Below, piece after piece: positions 1-8,453 of a stretch of 64,000 nt of DNA (position 1 is the first letter of the stretch; every line of letters starts with the position of its first letter). The notes under the pieces were generated by a model that saw only the letters and a list, made by a program, of their open reading frames with translations, made no database searches and had not been told where the DNA came from. The stretch is from Streptomyces aurantiogriseus (GTDB lineage: Bacteria; Actinomycetota; Actinomycetes; Streptomycetales; Streptomycetaceae): positions 1 to 64,000 of the forward strand of contig NZ_BMSX01000009.1 of assembly GCF_014649375.1 (NCBI RefSeq). Direction: 5' to 3'. The position numbers were made by a program, and so were the translations under genes.

Positions 1-20
1 CTCCGCCCCCAAACCCCCGC

Positions 21-124
21 TGCGTGCCGCCTGGGGCGGCACGGGTGGGCGCAGGCGGCGCCCCGTCAGCGCCGGGCTGCGCGACCCACCCCCCGGCACC
101 GACCCCGGGCAACCAGACACCCAC
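21..124. repeat. 104-bp dispersed repeat, copy 1
   Basis: This 104-bp stretch is identical base for base to 47449-47552. It begins with a perfect hairpin (arms 24-31 and 35-42, 3-nt loop) followed by a larger imperfect inverted repeat. Both copies lie just beyond the 3' end of a minus-strand gene, so a terminator-like or RNA-stability role is possible. Bases 125-168 are C-rich and show no gene. Confidence 0.85.
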
Positions 125-168
125 ACCGCACCCCCACCCTCACCTCACCCACCCTCACCCCACGCCCG

Positions 169-1356
169 CTACCCCACCAACGCCTTCTCCACCGGCGTCC
201 GAAACCGAGGCGTCACCCTCGTCGACCCCACCCACCCCCGCAACCGCTCCGCCTCCGCTGCGATCGCCGTCTCCGCGTCCCGCCCGACACCTTCCCCGTC
301 CAGAATCCGCCAGACGATCTCCCCGTCGGCCCGCTGGGCCCAACCGCCGACCACCCGCCCGTCCCACCACACCGTCGGCCCCACGTTCCCGCTCCGGTCG
401 AACAATGCGGACCGCAGCTCAGGGGCGAGATACCAGTCCCGCTCCTGCCACCCCATCGCTGTCGGGTCCAACCCGGGCAGGAGAGCCGCCCAGGGCTCGT
501 CCGGCGGGGGCACGGGATCGACGTCGCCCGCGACGACGTACCCCGTGCCCTCGTCCAGCGACACCGCCCGTGCCCCGATCGCCGCCAGTGCCCGCCGTAC
601 GTCCGTCACCCGCCATCCCGTCCACCACTTCAGGTCGGCCTCGGTGGCCGGCCCGCAGGCGGTGAGCCAGTGGCGCAACAACTCCGCCTGGGCCTCGGCC
701 GGGTCGAGTTCGGGGTGTTCGGGGGCGAGGGCCCAGCGGAACTGGCTCGACGTCCAGGAACCCAGCGGGCGCCCCCGGACCACCTTCCCCTCCACGCCCA
801 GCACCTTCAGCAGCCGCGTCGAGACCGAATGAAGCCCCTCGTAGCTCTTCCCGGCGGCGTACACGAACTGCTCCCGCAGCCGCGGCTCCTCCCGCGCCAG
901 TTCGGACGCCGTCGCCTGCCCCAGCCGTCCCAGCGCGGCCAGCGTCGACTCCTCGACCTCCTTCAGCCAGGTCGCGTCCGGTGCGCCGGCCTTCGCCATG
1001 TCCTTCACCAGCGTGGCCCGTTCCCGCGCGGCGACGGCGAGGCCGGTCGAGGCGTGCACGACCGCGGTCAGCGCCGTGGGGAACACGAACACCGTGTGCC
1101 GCATGCCGTGCATGCGGACGAGTCTTCGGTCGTCCCCGTACAGCGCCCGGTCGGTCGCCGCCACCGTCCCCGACGCCTCCGCGAGCCGCGCCCCGATCGC
1201 CAGGTACACCGTCGCCGGGTCCGAGCCGTGCAGCGCGACGAGTGCGTCGGCCACCTCCTCCGGGCTCGTGGCCCGTGCCGCCGGCGTCAGCCGGTGCCGC
1301 AGGGCCAGCCGGGCCCGCCGCTCCGCCACGCCGATGTACCGTTCCTCGCCGCCCAT
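169..1356 (-). CDS. winged-helix DNA-binding domain protein (HTH_42/AlkZ-like superfamily)
   Basis: A 395-residue protein of the actinobacterial winged-helix family that includes the DNA glycosylase AlkZ. The N-terminal third has the family's alternating helices (region reading ALVALHGSDPATVYLA) and the middle carries the winged-helix-like segments. The Gln-x-Gln catalytic motif described for AlkZ is not present at the expected place; HGSDPA occupies it, so base-excision activity should not be assumed. The start at 1356 was chosen because GGAGG lies five bases upstream; a longer reading frame exists but runs into the neighbouring gene. The upstream gene on the same strand ends at 1478, so co-transcription is possible. 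The family call is good and the function is unknown. Confidence 0.8.
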   Translation of the reverse strand: MGGEERYIGVAERRARLALRHRLTPAARATSPEEVADALVALHGSDPATVYLAIGARLAEASGTVAATDRALYGDDRRLVRMHGMRHTVFVFPTALTAVVHASTGLAVAARERATLVKDMAKAGAPDATWLKEVEESTLAALGRLGQATASELAREEPRLREQFVYAAGKSYEGLHSVSTRLLKVLGVEGKVVRGRPLGSWTSSQFRWALAPEHPELDPAEAQAELLRHWLTACGPATEADLKWWTGWRVTDVRRALAAIGARAVSLDEGTGYVVAGDVDPVPPPDEPWAALLPGLDPTAMGWQERDWYLAPELRSALFDRSGNVGPTVWWDGRVVGGWAQRADGEIVWRILDGEGVGRDAETAIAAEAERLRGWVGSTRVTPRFRTPVEKALVG

Positions 1357-1477
1357 CCCCGCCTCCAACCGTCGCGCCGGTCGCACCCGTCGCACGGGTC
1401 GCGTCCGTCTGTTGCTCGTCCCTGCCCGCCATCCTCCTCGACCCCACTGACAATCGGCCCCCCGCCCGGAAACCGGC

Positions 1478-3148
1478 TCAGGCGTACGCCTCCAGCAGGC
1501 CCGCCACATACGCCTCCAGCCGTCCGCCCAGCACCTGAGCCGTCAGGTCGGTCCGGCCCAGCTCGCGCCACGGCCCGGCGAGCTTCGCCGCGTCGGGGGA
1601 GTAGCCCAGGGCATCCAGGAGCCGCCAGTACAGGTGATCGGGGCCGTCGGCCAGGCGGCGGCCGCCCTGTGCCTCGTAGCGCTCGCGGAAGCCGAGGCCG
1701 TACTCCGGGCCGTGGAGCAGCGCCAGGGCCGTCGAGCAGTGGGCGACGTCCAGGTCGGCGGGGCCCCACGACGTCTCGACCCAGTCGACGACGCCCGTGA
1801 TGCGGAGCCGGTCGTCATCGCCGTCGCCGCCCGCCCCGTCGCCGTCGAACAGCACGTTTCCCGGGTGGAAGTCCCGGTGCAGGAAACAGCCCTCGTAGGA
1901 CGGGGGGTCGCGGCGGATCACGTCCACCGCACGCTCCCACAGCGGTCCCGCCGGCGTCCGTACGCGCTCTGGTGACGTCCACGCCTGGTAGGGGCGCGGG
2001 CGTGCGTCCGGTACCACCTCGTGGATCCGTACGAGCTGGGCCGCCAGCAGGTCCAGGCGGTGATCCAGGTCCTTCTCGTCGACCCGCACCCGGCCGGGGA
2101 GCGAGGTCATCAACAGACAGGGGTGGTCGCAGTGTTCAGCAGCCGCGTCCACGGCGACCAGCCGTGCGGACGGAATGTCCTGCTGCCCGGCGAGCAGTGT
2201 CAGCACGGACGCCTCGCGGGTCAGCAGTCCCGGGGCGTGCCCGCGGAAGAACGGCTTCACGAACGTCCGCAGCACCAGCTCCGTGTCGTCGTCGAGGGTC
2301 AGCCGGCGCATCTGCGAGCTCCAACCGCCCTTCAGCCGACGGGTGTCGCGGACGGTACGACCTTCCGGCAGCTGCTTGGCCAGCCAGGCGCGGGTCGCCG
2401 TCCAGCCCCGCTCACCCAGGCCGGTCAGCACGGAGCTCACGAACTCCCGCCGGTCCTCGGCGTGATCGCGGAACCAGAGTCCCAAACGGTGCTCAGCGTC
2501 CGGCAGTTCGAGACGGGTGAACTGGGCGCGGGCCGCCAGTGCGTCCTGGACGGCCTCCGTCACCTCCGGCGGGATCACCGTGTCCGTGCCCGGCACGGCC
2601 AGCACCGCCCGGCCTTCGTACGCCCGCAGCACGTCCAGCGCCGGCGCCTCCCGCCAGCTGTCCGGCGTACGGATGATCGTGCTGAACCGCCCTTCCCCCT
2701 CTCCGAACGGCACGTCCCACGCCCGTGCCGCGTACACCGCGGGCGCGCACAGTCCCAGCGCGGCCACCCGCTCCCCGTAGTGCCCGGCGAGGTCCGCCAC
2801 CGTCTGGCCGCTCATGCTGAAACCGACCAGCACCAGCGGCCCGTCCGCCGGCACATACGCGTCGATCACCGCCACCGCCTGCTCGAAACGCCGCCGCAGG
2901 CTCAACTCCGGCAGTGTGCCGGTGCTTTCGCCGTGTCCGGAGAAGTCGAAGGCGAGTGCGGGGCAGCCCTGCGCCGCGAACTCGGCGAGCAGCGGCAGCA
3001 GCCGCTCCTTGCTGCCGTTGCCCGCGCCGTGCAGCGCGACGGCGGTGGCCGCTCCCGGGCCACCGCCGCCGTCGCCGTACACGCCACTGAGGCGTTCACC
3101 GTCGTACTCGTGCGTGAAGGGGGACAGCTCGATCATCTCCCCATTCAT
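1478..3148 (-). CDS. alpha/beta-hydrolase fused to an aminoglycoside-phosphotransferase-like kinase
   Basis: A 556-residue two-domain protein. Residues ~15-240 form an alpha/beta-hydrolase with an HG oxyanion motif (40-41), a nucleophile elbow GFSMS (Ser111), a candidate acid Asp189 and His220. Residues ~250-556 form an APH/choline-kinase fold with the Brenner motif HRDFHPGN (His424, Asp426, Asn431) and the metal-binding Asp455 in VVDW. Both halves therefore look catalytically complete. There is no stop codon or frame break between them, so the fusion is real in this sequence. It probably cleaves an ester or amide and phosphorylates a small molecule, but no substrate can be deduced. The ATG at 3148 lacks a strong ribosome-binding site; another in-frame ATG lies at 3136. 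Confidence 0.85.
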   Translation of the reverse strand: MNGEMIELSPFTHEYDGERLSGVYGDGGGGPGAATAVALHGAGNGSKERLLPLLAEFAAQGCPALAFDFSGHGESTGTLPELSLRRRFEQAVAVIDAYVPADGPLVLVGFSMSGQTVADLAGHYGERVAALGLCAPAVYAARAWDVPFGEGEGRFSTIIRTPDSWREAPALDVLRAYEGRAVLAVPGTDTVIPPEVTEAVQDALAARAQFTRLELPDAEHRLGLWFRDHAEDRREFVSSVLTGLGERGWTATRAWLAKQLPEGRTVRDTRRLKGGWSSQMRRLTLDDDTELVLRTFVKPFFRGHAPGLLTREASVLTLLAGQQDIPSARLVAVDAAAEHCDHPCLLMTSLPGRVRVDEKDLDHRLDLLAAQLVRIHEVVPDARPRPYQAWTSPERVRTPAGPLWERAVDVIRRDPPSYEGCFLHRDFHPGNVLFDGDGAGGDGDDDRLRITGVVDWVETSWGPADLDVAHCSTALALLHGPEYGLGFRERYEAQGGRRLADGPDHLYWRLLDALGYSPDAAKLAGPWRELGRTDLTAQVLGGRLEAYVAGLLEAYA

Positions 3149-3278
3149 TCACGGCACTTGCGCCGGGCGGGCGGAAAACGAGATGCACGGGGAGTGACGG
3201 CCTCCCTACTCTGAAGAAGCCACCCCATCCACACCACACCGCTCAGTCACCCATCCATGCCCAGGAAGGAGGCACGCC

Positions 3279-3554
3279 ATGGGCACCGTCGTTCTCTCCG
3301 GGACCGTCGTCCTGGTGGTCCTGGGATTCGGAAACCCCCTCTACTGGCTCGCCGCGGTCGCCGTGCTCTACCTGTACGTGCGGTACGGGCGCGACTCGAC
3401 CTCGGCGACCACGCCGGGCCCCGTCGGGGGCACCGCGCCGACCTCGTACAAGGCCTACCGTGAGCGTCGCGACCAGCAGGCCAAGTGGGAGCGCCGCTAC
3501 CGTCGCGAGCGCCCCCTGGAGTACCGCCGGCAGGAGCACGAGCGCAGCAAGTAA
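3279..3554 (+). CDS. small single-pass membrane protein with basic C-terminal tail
   Basis: A 91-residue protein with a hydrophobic N-terminal stretch (about residues 4-34, probably one or two close membrane segments) followed by a strongly charged, Arg/Glu-rich tail (KWERRYRRERPLEYRRQE). The start is set by a strong AGGAAGGAGG site ending six bases before the ATG. It is divergent from the hydrolase-kinase gene and converges on pspAB. It is probably a conserved Streptomyces protein of unknown function, with the tail facing the cytoplasm by the positive-inside rule. Confidence 0.8.
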   Translation: MGTVVLSGTVVLVVLGFGNPLYWLAAVAVLYLYVRYGRDSTSATTPGPVGGTAPTSYKAYRERRDQQAKWERRYRRERPLEYRRQEHERSK

Positions 3555-3561
3555 GGAAGGC

Positions 3562-3588
3562 GCCCCCGGTTCCTCACAGGCCGGGGGC
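3562..3588. terminator. convergent hairpin terminator
   Basis: An 8-bp GC-only inverted repeat (3562-3569 and 3581-3588) lies between the small membrane-protein gene (+) and pspAB (-) and overlaps the pspAB stop codon. It could serve both directions. Confidence 0.6.
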
Positions 3589-4173
3589 TCCCCACACCGG
3601 GAACCAGCGGCTCAGGTCCGGCTCGATCCGCAGGTCGCCGGCGAGGGCGGCCTTCACCTGCAGCTCCAACGCGTTGTCGCGCCGCTGTCCGGCACCGGGC
3701 AGCGGCGCGAACGGGTAGAAGGAGCCCCGCTTGTACAGGTACACCAGAGCCAGCCGCCGGCTGACCCCGCCCCCCGGCCCCTGCTTCTCGAATCCCGCCA
3801 GGGAACACAGCAGCTGGGGCCCGAACCCGTTGACCTCCATCGCGCTGTTCACCGCGTGCAGGTCGTTGACCAGAAGGTGGAGTTCGTCGGGGGTGCGGTG
3901 GGAGAGCAGCCAGGAGTAGCCGTAGTCGTCGCGCAGGAGCCGCACCGGGGGGCCGGTGCGCTCGGAGTCGGCGTCGAGGAGGGCCTGGACCTCGCGGTGC
4001 GTCTGCTCGAAGGCCCCGCCCTCGACCGTCGCGAAACACACCGCACCCTGCCCGGTCGGCGTGAACCCGGCCGCCGCCTGCAGCGTCACCGCCGCCGACG
4101 GCAGCGCGAACAGCTGGTCCAGGTCGGGCGCGACCGGCTTGGTCCGGCCGAGCAGGATGTCCAGCAGCCCCAT
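3574..4173 (-). CDS. pspAB: PspA-associated protein PspAB
   Basis: A 199-residue soluble protein that matches the actinobacterial PspAB family in its N-terminal MGLLDILLGRTKP and its habitual partnership with HtpX. PspAB accompanies the phage-shock/membrane-stress protein PspA, although in this window pspA lies some 48 kb away (52159-52956). The gene starts three bases after the htpX stop codon, indicating one transcript and translational coupling. No membrane segment or catalytic motif is visible. It presumably acts with HtpX in membrane-protein quality control; the mechanism is not known to me. Confidence 0.85.
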   Translation of the reverse strand: MGLLDILLGRTKPVAPDLDQLFALPSAAVTLQAAAGFTPTGQGAVCFATVEGGAFEQTHREVQALLDADSERTGPPVRLLRDDYGYSWLLSHRTPDELHLLVNDLHAVNSAMEVNGFGPQLLCSLAGFEKQGPGGGVSRRLALVYLYKRGSFYPFAPLPGAGQRRDNALELQVKAALAGDLRIEPDLSRWFPVWGAPGL

Positions 4174-4175
4174 GA

Positions 4176-5096
4176 TCAGCCCGCCTTCCCGGGGGTCGCC
4201 GCCTCGCCCAGTTCCGTGGAGATCCGCCCCAGCTGGTCCAGCCGCTGCTCCAGGCTCGGGTGGCTGGAGAAGAGGCCCGCGATTCCGGGCTCGGAGCCCA
4301 GCGCCGGGGTGAAGTAGAACGCGTTGAACGCCTGCGCGGTCCGCAGGTCCTTCGAGGGGATCCGGGCGATGTCACCCGTCACCTTCGTCAGCGCGGACGC
4401 CAGCGCCGAGGGCCGCCCGGTGAGCAGCGCGGCCGCCCGGTCGGCGGCCAGCTCCCGATACCGGGACAGCGCCCTGATCAGCAGGAAACTGATCGCGTAC
4501 ACGGCTGCCGACACGCCCATCACGGCGGCGAACACGACGGCGGTGTTCTGATCCCGTCGCCCCCCGCCGAACAGCTGACTGTAGAGGGCGAACCGCACGA
4601 TCAGCCCCGCGATCACGCCGAGGAAGGACGCGACCGTGATCACGGCGACGTCCTTGTGCGCCACGTGCGACAGCTCGTGCGCCAGCACGCCCTCCAGCTC
4701 GGCGGGCTCCAGCCGCCGCAACAGCCCTGTGGTCACGCACACCACCGCGTGGTCGGCGTTCCGCCCGGTCGCGAACGCGTTCGGCATGCCCATCTCGGAC
4801 ACGGCGACGACCGGCTTGGGCATGTCCGCGATCGCACACAGCCGGTCGACGACGGCATGCAGCTCGGGATACGCCTCCCGCTCCACGACCCGCCCGCGCA
4901 TCGCGAACAGCGCGACCCGGTCGGAGAACCAGTACTGCGCGCCCAGCATCCCGGCCGCGACCACGACCACCAGCACCCACGACTTCAGCAGCGCGACCAA
5001 CGCGGCGACGAAGCCCACGTACAGGAGACCGAGCAGGAACATGGTGACCGTCATCCGCACGGTCAGCCGCCGGTCGCTCTGGAAACGGCTCTGCAT
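4176..5096 (-). CDS. htpX: HtpX family membrane zinc metalloprotease
   Basis: A 306-residue M48-family integral membrane protease. Two hydrophobic segments near residues 14-55 precede the catalytic HELSH zinc-binding motif, followed by two further hydrophobic segments and the downstream acidic ligand region (YRELAADRAAALLTG). HtpX degrades misfolded membrane proteins from the cytoplasmic side. The start MQSRFQSDRRL fits the family; an in-frame ATG lies two codons upstream at 5102 and a longer frame reaches 5156. It is followed at once by pspAB and preceded on the same strand by the nucleosidase-receptor fusion, whose stop is about 140 bp away. Confidence 0.9.
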   Translation of the reverse strand: MQSRFQSDRRLTVRMTVTMFLLGLLYVGFVAALVALLKSWVLVVVVAAGMLGAQYWFSDRVALFAMRGRVVEREAYPELHAVVDRLCAIADMPKPVVAVSEMGMPNAFATGRNADHAVVCVTTGLLRRLEPAELEGVLAHELSHVAHKDVAVITVASFLGVIAGLIVRFALYSQLFGGGRRDQNTAVVFAAVMGVSAAVYAISFLLIRALSRYRELAADRAAALLTGRPSALASALTKVTGDIARIPSKDLRTAQAFNAFYFTPALGSEPGIAGLFSSHPSLEQRLDQLGRISTELGEAATPGKAG

Positions 5097-5234
5097 CTGC
5101 ATCACCCCGCAGTTCAGGCACTCGCCCCACTGCCATTGTGCGCCCGGGCCTCCCATAGGCAGATCCCGATCAGTCCTACGGGGAGCAAAGGAATGCGCAC
5201 ACCCCTTCCATCCCGTCGGGACGCCGCCCGGCCG

Positions 5235-7952
5235 TCAGAAGTTCGAGATCACGCTGGTGATCACCTGCTCGATGGTCTCGGCTCGCTTGGCGTCGTACGC
5301 CTGCCCACCGCCGGCCTGCGCGATCTCCTGGAGCACGGTCCTGCCGCCCTTGTCCTTCTCGTCGGCCTCGCTGCCGTACGCGATGGTGAAGATGCGGATC
5401 TGGGGCTTCGACGGATCGTTGATCCGCCGCAGCAGCTCTTCCTTGGACAGGCTCCTGCTGTCCTCGTTGCGGCCGTCGGTGAGCAGGACGATCGCGTTGA
5501 TCGCCCGGCGGTCGTAGTCGTCCCGCATGGCCTGCACCGCGGCGTCGAGGGTGTCGTACAGCCCGGTCGCCCCCTCCGGCTCCAGACTCCTGACGTTGCT
5601 GGACAGCAGCTCCGCACGGGTGCCTCCGGGCAGCTTCTCGGTGTACGGGCCGAGCGCCACCAGTTCCTTGTAGTCGCGCTTGCCGCCGAGGGCGTAGGCG
5701 TCGGAGAACTTCCACAGACCGACATGATCGGTGCCGGTGAACTCGCCGAACAACTTCGGTTCCGCCTGCTTCAGACGCTCGATCTTGGTGTCGCCAGTGC
5801 CGGGGATCTCGCCGTTCATCGACTCCGAGGTGTCGATGACGATGCGCACGTTGGCCCGTCGGCGCAGCGTGGGCCACACCTCGGTCAGATGGCCGAGCAC
5901 CTCGCCCCGGGGCATCGGCATGCTGATGAACTGCCCGTCGGGCAGGACGCCGTTGCGCTCGGTGAGCACCTTGGAGCCCGTGACGACCGTCCCCTCATGG
6001 GTGCGGAAGCCGTACGGGGCGAACTGCTCGGCGTAGACCTCGGGGTTGTGCAGGTACCGGAGGAAGTCGTCGGCCACCGCCTTCCGGGCGGCGCTCATCC
6101 CGTTCAGCTCGATGTACGGATGGTCGGAGAACGGGACGCCGTCCTTCGGATAGAACGAGACCAGCGGGGTGTCCGGCGCACTGGTCTGCGCACACGCCTG
6201 GTCCGCGTTGAGCGCGCCGCAGGGATAGCCGGCGTTGTAGGCCGCCACGGTGCTCTCCTCCAGTGTGACGGCGGAGATGTACGACATGGCCTTCTGCGGG
6301 CTGCTGCGATCCGCCTGGCGCAGGTTGGAGGTGAAGGTCAGCGTCGTGTCGCCGTAGTGGACCGCGGCCTGCTCGATGCTCTTGACGAACGCCCGGTTGC
6401 CGGCGTCGTCGATGTGCGCGGTGCTCAGCTCCGCGGAGGTGCCCGTGGTGGCGAAGAAGGCGGCGACGGTCGCGTTGAGCCCGGAGGTCGAGTAGCCCGG
6501 ATTGGTCTTGCCGAGCTTGAACGCCCCCCACTCCGGTCTGCCGTGCTGCGCCCAGAAGCCGTCGGCGTTCTTTGCCCAGTCGGCCAGCTGGCTCCAGGTG
6601 AACCGCCGCTCGGGCCAGTCGAGGGCCTCGGCCATCGGCTTCGGCATCGCGATGGTCAGCGGGCTCTGCACGATCGGTTCCGCCTTCTCGGGGAACTGCT
6701 CTGCGTTCTTCCCCGTCGCGGCGGCCTTCGCCAGGGACAGCCAGGAGCTTCCCGCAGGTGCCCATACGTCCGGCTTCGTCCCGTCGGACTCGTCCCAGCC
6801 GTCGACCAGCGTGCGCATCGCCTCGCCCGAGTTCCGGTCCTCGACCTTGACCTGCACGCACTTGCCGTCCGCGGCCCGGTTGCCGAAAGCCTTGGCCGCG
6901 CGCCGCAGCGGCTCCGACTTGTCGACGGAGGCGGCGATGGTCAGGCGGGTGTCCGCCTGGTCGCAGACCGCCAGTGATGAGGAGGGGGCGCCGGTGGGCG
7001 GCTCGGGGTCGCGGGGGCCGGGGCCGTCGCCGGCGCACGATTGCAGGACGGTCCCGAGGGCCACCGCCGCCGCGACGAGCGGCAGCCAGGTTGTCTTCGC
7101 GCGGCCCTTCCACCAGGGACTCCCGGTCGCCGGCGGGGGAGTGCGGCGGGTCGGCGGCGGACTGCGGCGGGCCGACAGTCTCGGGTTGCGGCGCGGAGGC
7201 CGGGAGGCGCCCGTGCCGTCGGGCTGATGCTCCATGAGGACGGCGACCGCCACCTCGGCCGCGTTCTCCGCCGCCGGTTTCTGGCCGCCGGCCGCGTCCG
7301 CCGCGCCCTTCTCACCGTCGGCCCGGTCGCTGATCCCGCGGATGACCAGCGCCTCCGTGCGGTGGCGCTGCGCCGCCTTGCAGAAACCGAAACCTTCCAT
7401 CTCCAGGGCGGCGGCATCCTCGTAGGTGTTGCTGAGCCGGGTGCGGATGTCACCGGTCCTGGTGTCGAGCACCACATCGCCGGAGGCGATCGGTTTGAAG
7501 TGGGTCCTGCGCCGGACCTCCGCGTGCAGAGCCGTCTGCCACAGGGCGAGCGAGGTGTCCACCGCGTCGGGACGCGCGCCGCGGCCGGCGGTCGTCACCT
7601 TGGCGCCGTGGATCTCGTACACCTTGGTGGCGACCACGACATCCCCGGGCAGGACGTCGTCCTTCAGGCTGCCCGCGATCCCCACCAGGAGCGTGACATC
7701 CGGATCCAGCACCGCCAGCAGGCCGTGCGTCCCCAGAGCGGCGACGACGTTCGTCATGCCCACCTGGGCCACATGAATGGTCCAGGAGGCGTAGGCGCCG
7801 TCGAGCCGGAACGTCTGCACCACGGTGGCGTTGACCCTCCGCCGACCGATGTGCTTGGCGTTCTCGGCCGTGAGACGCTCCTTCAGAGCGTCGAACTCCA
7901 CCGGAAGCGCTGTCACCACGACTGCGGTGCGCGAAGGACGGGCTGTTGTCAC
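5235..7952 (-). CDS. nucleosidase-TM-solute-binding-vWA fusion protein
   Basis: A 905-residue protein with four parts. Residues ~9-243 are a nucleoside phosphorylase/MTA-SAH nucleosidase fold: VGIAGSLKDD glycine-rich loop at 89-98, and equivalents of the MTAN catalytic residues at Glu19 (ALPVEF), Glu186 (LEMEG) and Asp209 (ISDRAD). Residues 244-286 are a Pro/Arg-rich linker. Residues ~287-306 are a membrane segment ending in a lipobox-like LQSC. Residues ~327-665 resemble an extracellular solute-binding protein. Residues ~700-905 are a von Willebrand A domain with a full MIDAS (DTSES at 707, Thr796, Asp826). The positive linker predicts a cytoplasmic nucleosidase and outside sensor domains. 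The GTG start at 7952 precedes the first beta strand; an alternative TTG start at 8027 exists and neither has a good ribosome-binding site. Its function is unknown; a receptor with a nucleotide-degrading output is the inference. Confidence 0.85.
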   Translation of the reverse strand: MTTARPSRTAVVVTALPVEFDALKERLTAENAKHIGRRRVNATVVQTFRLDGAYASWTIHVAQVGMTNVVAALGTHGLLAVLDPDVTLLVGIAGSLKDDVLPGDVVVATKVYEIHGAKVTTAGRGARPDAVDTSLALWQTALHAEVRRRTHFKPIASGDVVLDTRTGDIRTRLSNTYEDAAALEMEGFGFCKAAQRHRTEALVIRGISDRADGEKGAADAAGGQKPAAENAAEVAVAVLMEHQPDGTGASRPPRRNPRLSARRSPPPTRRTPPPATGSPWWKGRAKTTWLPLVAAAVALGTVLQSCAGDGPGPRDPEPPTGAPSSSLAVCDQADTRLTIAASVDKSEPLRRAAKAFGNRAADGKCVQVKVEDRNSGEAMRTLVDGWDESDGTKPDVWAPAGSSWLSLAKAAATGKNAEQFPEKAEPIVQSPLTIAMPKPMAEALDWPERRFTWSQLADWAKNADGFWAQHGRPEWGAFKLGKTNPGYSTSGLNATVAAFFATTGTSAELSTAHIDDAGNRAFVKSIEQAAVHYGDTTLTFTSNLRQADRSSPQKAMSYISAVTLEESTVAAYNAGYPCGALNADQACAQTSAPDTPLVSFYPKDGVPFSDHPYIELNGMSAARKAVADDFLRYLHNPEVYAEQFAPYGFRTHEGTVVTGSKVLTERNGVLPDGQFISMPMPRGEVLGHLTEVWPTLRRRANVRIVIDTSESMNGEIPGTGDTKIERLKQAEPKLFGEFTGTDHVGLWKFSDAYALGGKRDYKELVALGPYTEKLPGGTRAELLSSNVRSLEPEGATGLYDTLDAAVQAMRDDYDRRAINAIVLLTDGRNEDSRSLSKEELLRRINDPSKPQIRIFTIAYGSEADEKDKGGRTVLQEIAQAGGGQAYDAKRAETIEQVITSVISNF

Positions 7953-8072
7953 CAGACCAACCGTTCTTGTGTCGACCTCGATACCGACGGTGAGCCAAGA
8001 GGCACAACGTAGCACCGCAGACCCCAACGGCCTTGGCGGAAAGGCGTATTGCCACCCAATCTCGGGGGACGG

Positions 8073-8330
8073 CTAGTACGGCGCCATGAACCGCGTGTAC
8101 CCCAGCCCCACGATCACCGCGGCCACGCACCCCAGCACGATCACCGTCGACAGCCACGACGACCTGCGCGGCGCGACCGGCCCCGGATCACCCCGGAACG
8201 GCACCGGCTCCGGAGGGTTCTCCTTCCACCGCGCCGCCAGCATCCGGGCCCGCGCGGAGGGCTCCTTGTGCTCGGCGCTGTCCGCCCACCTGAGGTCGAA
8301 CTCCCGCTGGTCGTCGTCCTGTTCGGGCAT
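8073..8330 (-). CDS. small C-terminal-anchored membrane protein
   Basis: An 85-residue protein with a charged N-terminal half (acidic MPEQDDD start, then Arg/Pro-rich) and one hydrophobic segment at about residues 58-78, close to the C-terminus. This gives a tail-anchor-like topology with the bulk in the cytoplasm. It lies between glnA and the nucleosidase-receptor gene on the same strand, separated from glnA by a hairpin. Codon usage is normal for the window. The function is unknown. Confidence 0.75.
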   Translation of the reverse strand: MPEQDDDQREFDLRWADSAEHKEPSARARMLAARWKENPPEPVPFRGDPGPVAPRRSSWLSTVIVLGCVAAVIVGLGYTRFMAPY

Positions 8331-8382
8331 CCCCGTCTCTCCCCGTCACCTCTGTCGAACAGCTGTGCAAGAAACCATACGA

Positions 8383-8421
8383 CGGCGCCCCCGCCCTGAG
8401 AAACAGGAAACGGGGGCGCCG
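8383..8421 (-). terminator. glnA terminator hairpin
   Basis: An 11-bp perfect GC-rich inverted repeat (8383-8393 and 8411-8421) with a 17-nt loop lies 33 bases beyond the glnA stop codon on the minus strand. Confidence 0.7.
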
Positions 8422-8453
8422 CAGGCCTCACGCGTGCAGCACGCGCGGTCCGA

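Noticed and set aside
24..665. Pro-rich plus-strand frame at the window start
   Set aside because: It arises from a C-rich intergenic repeat and the antisense of the winged-helix gene.
4260..6977. 905-residue plus-strand frame rich in His, Arg and Gln
   Set aside because: It lies opposite htpX and the nucleosidase-receptor gene; composition is typical of a G+C-rich antisense frame.
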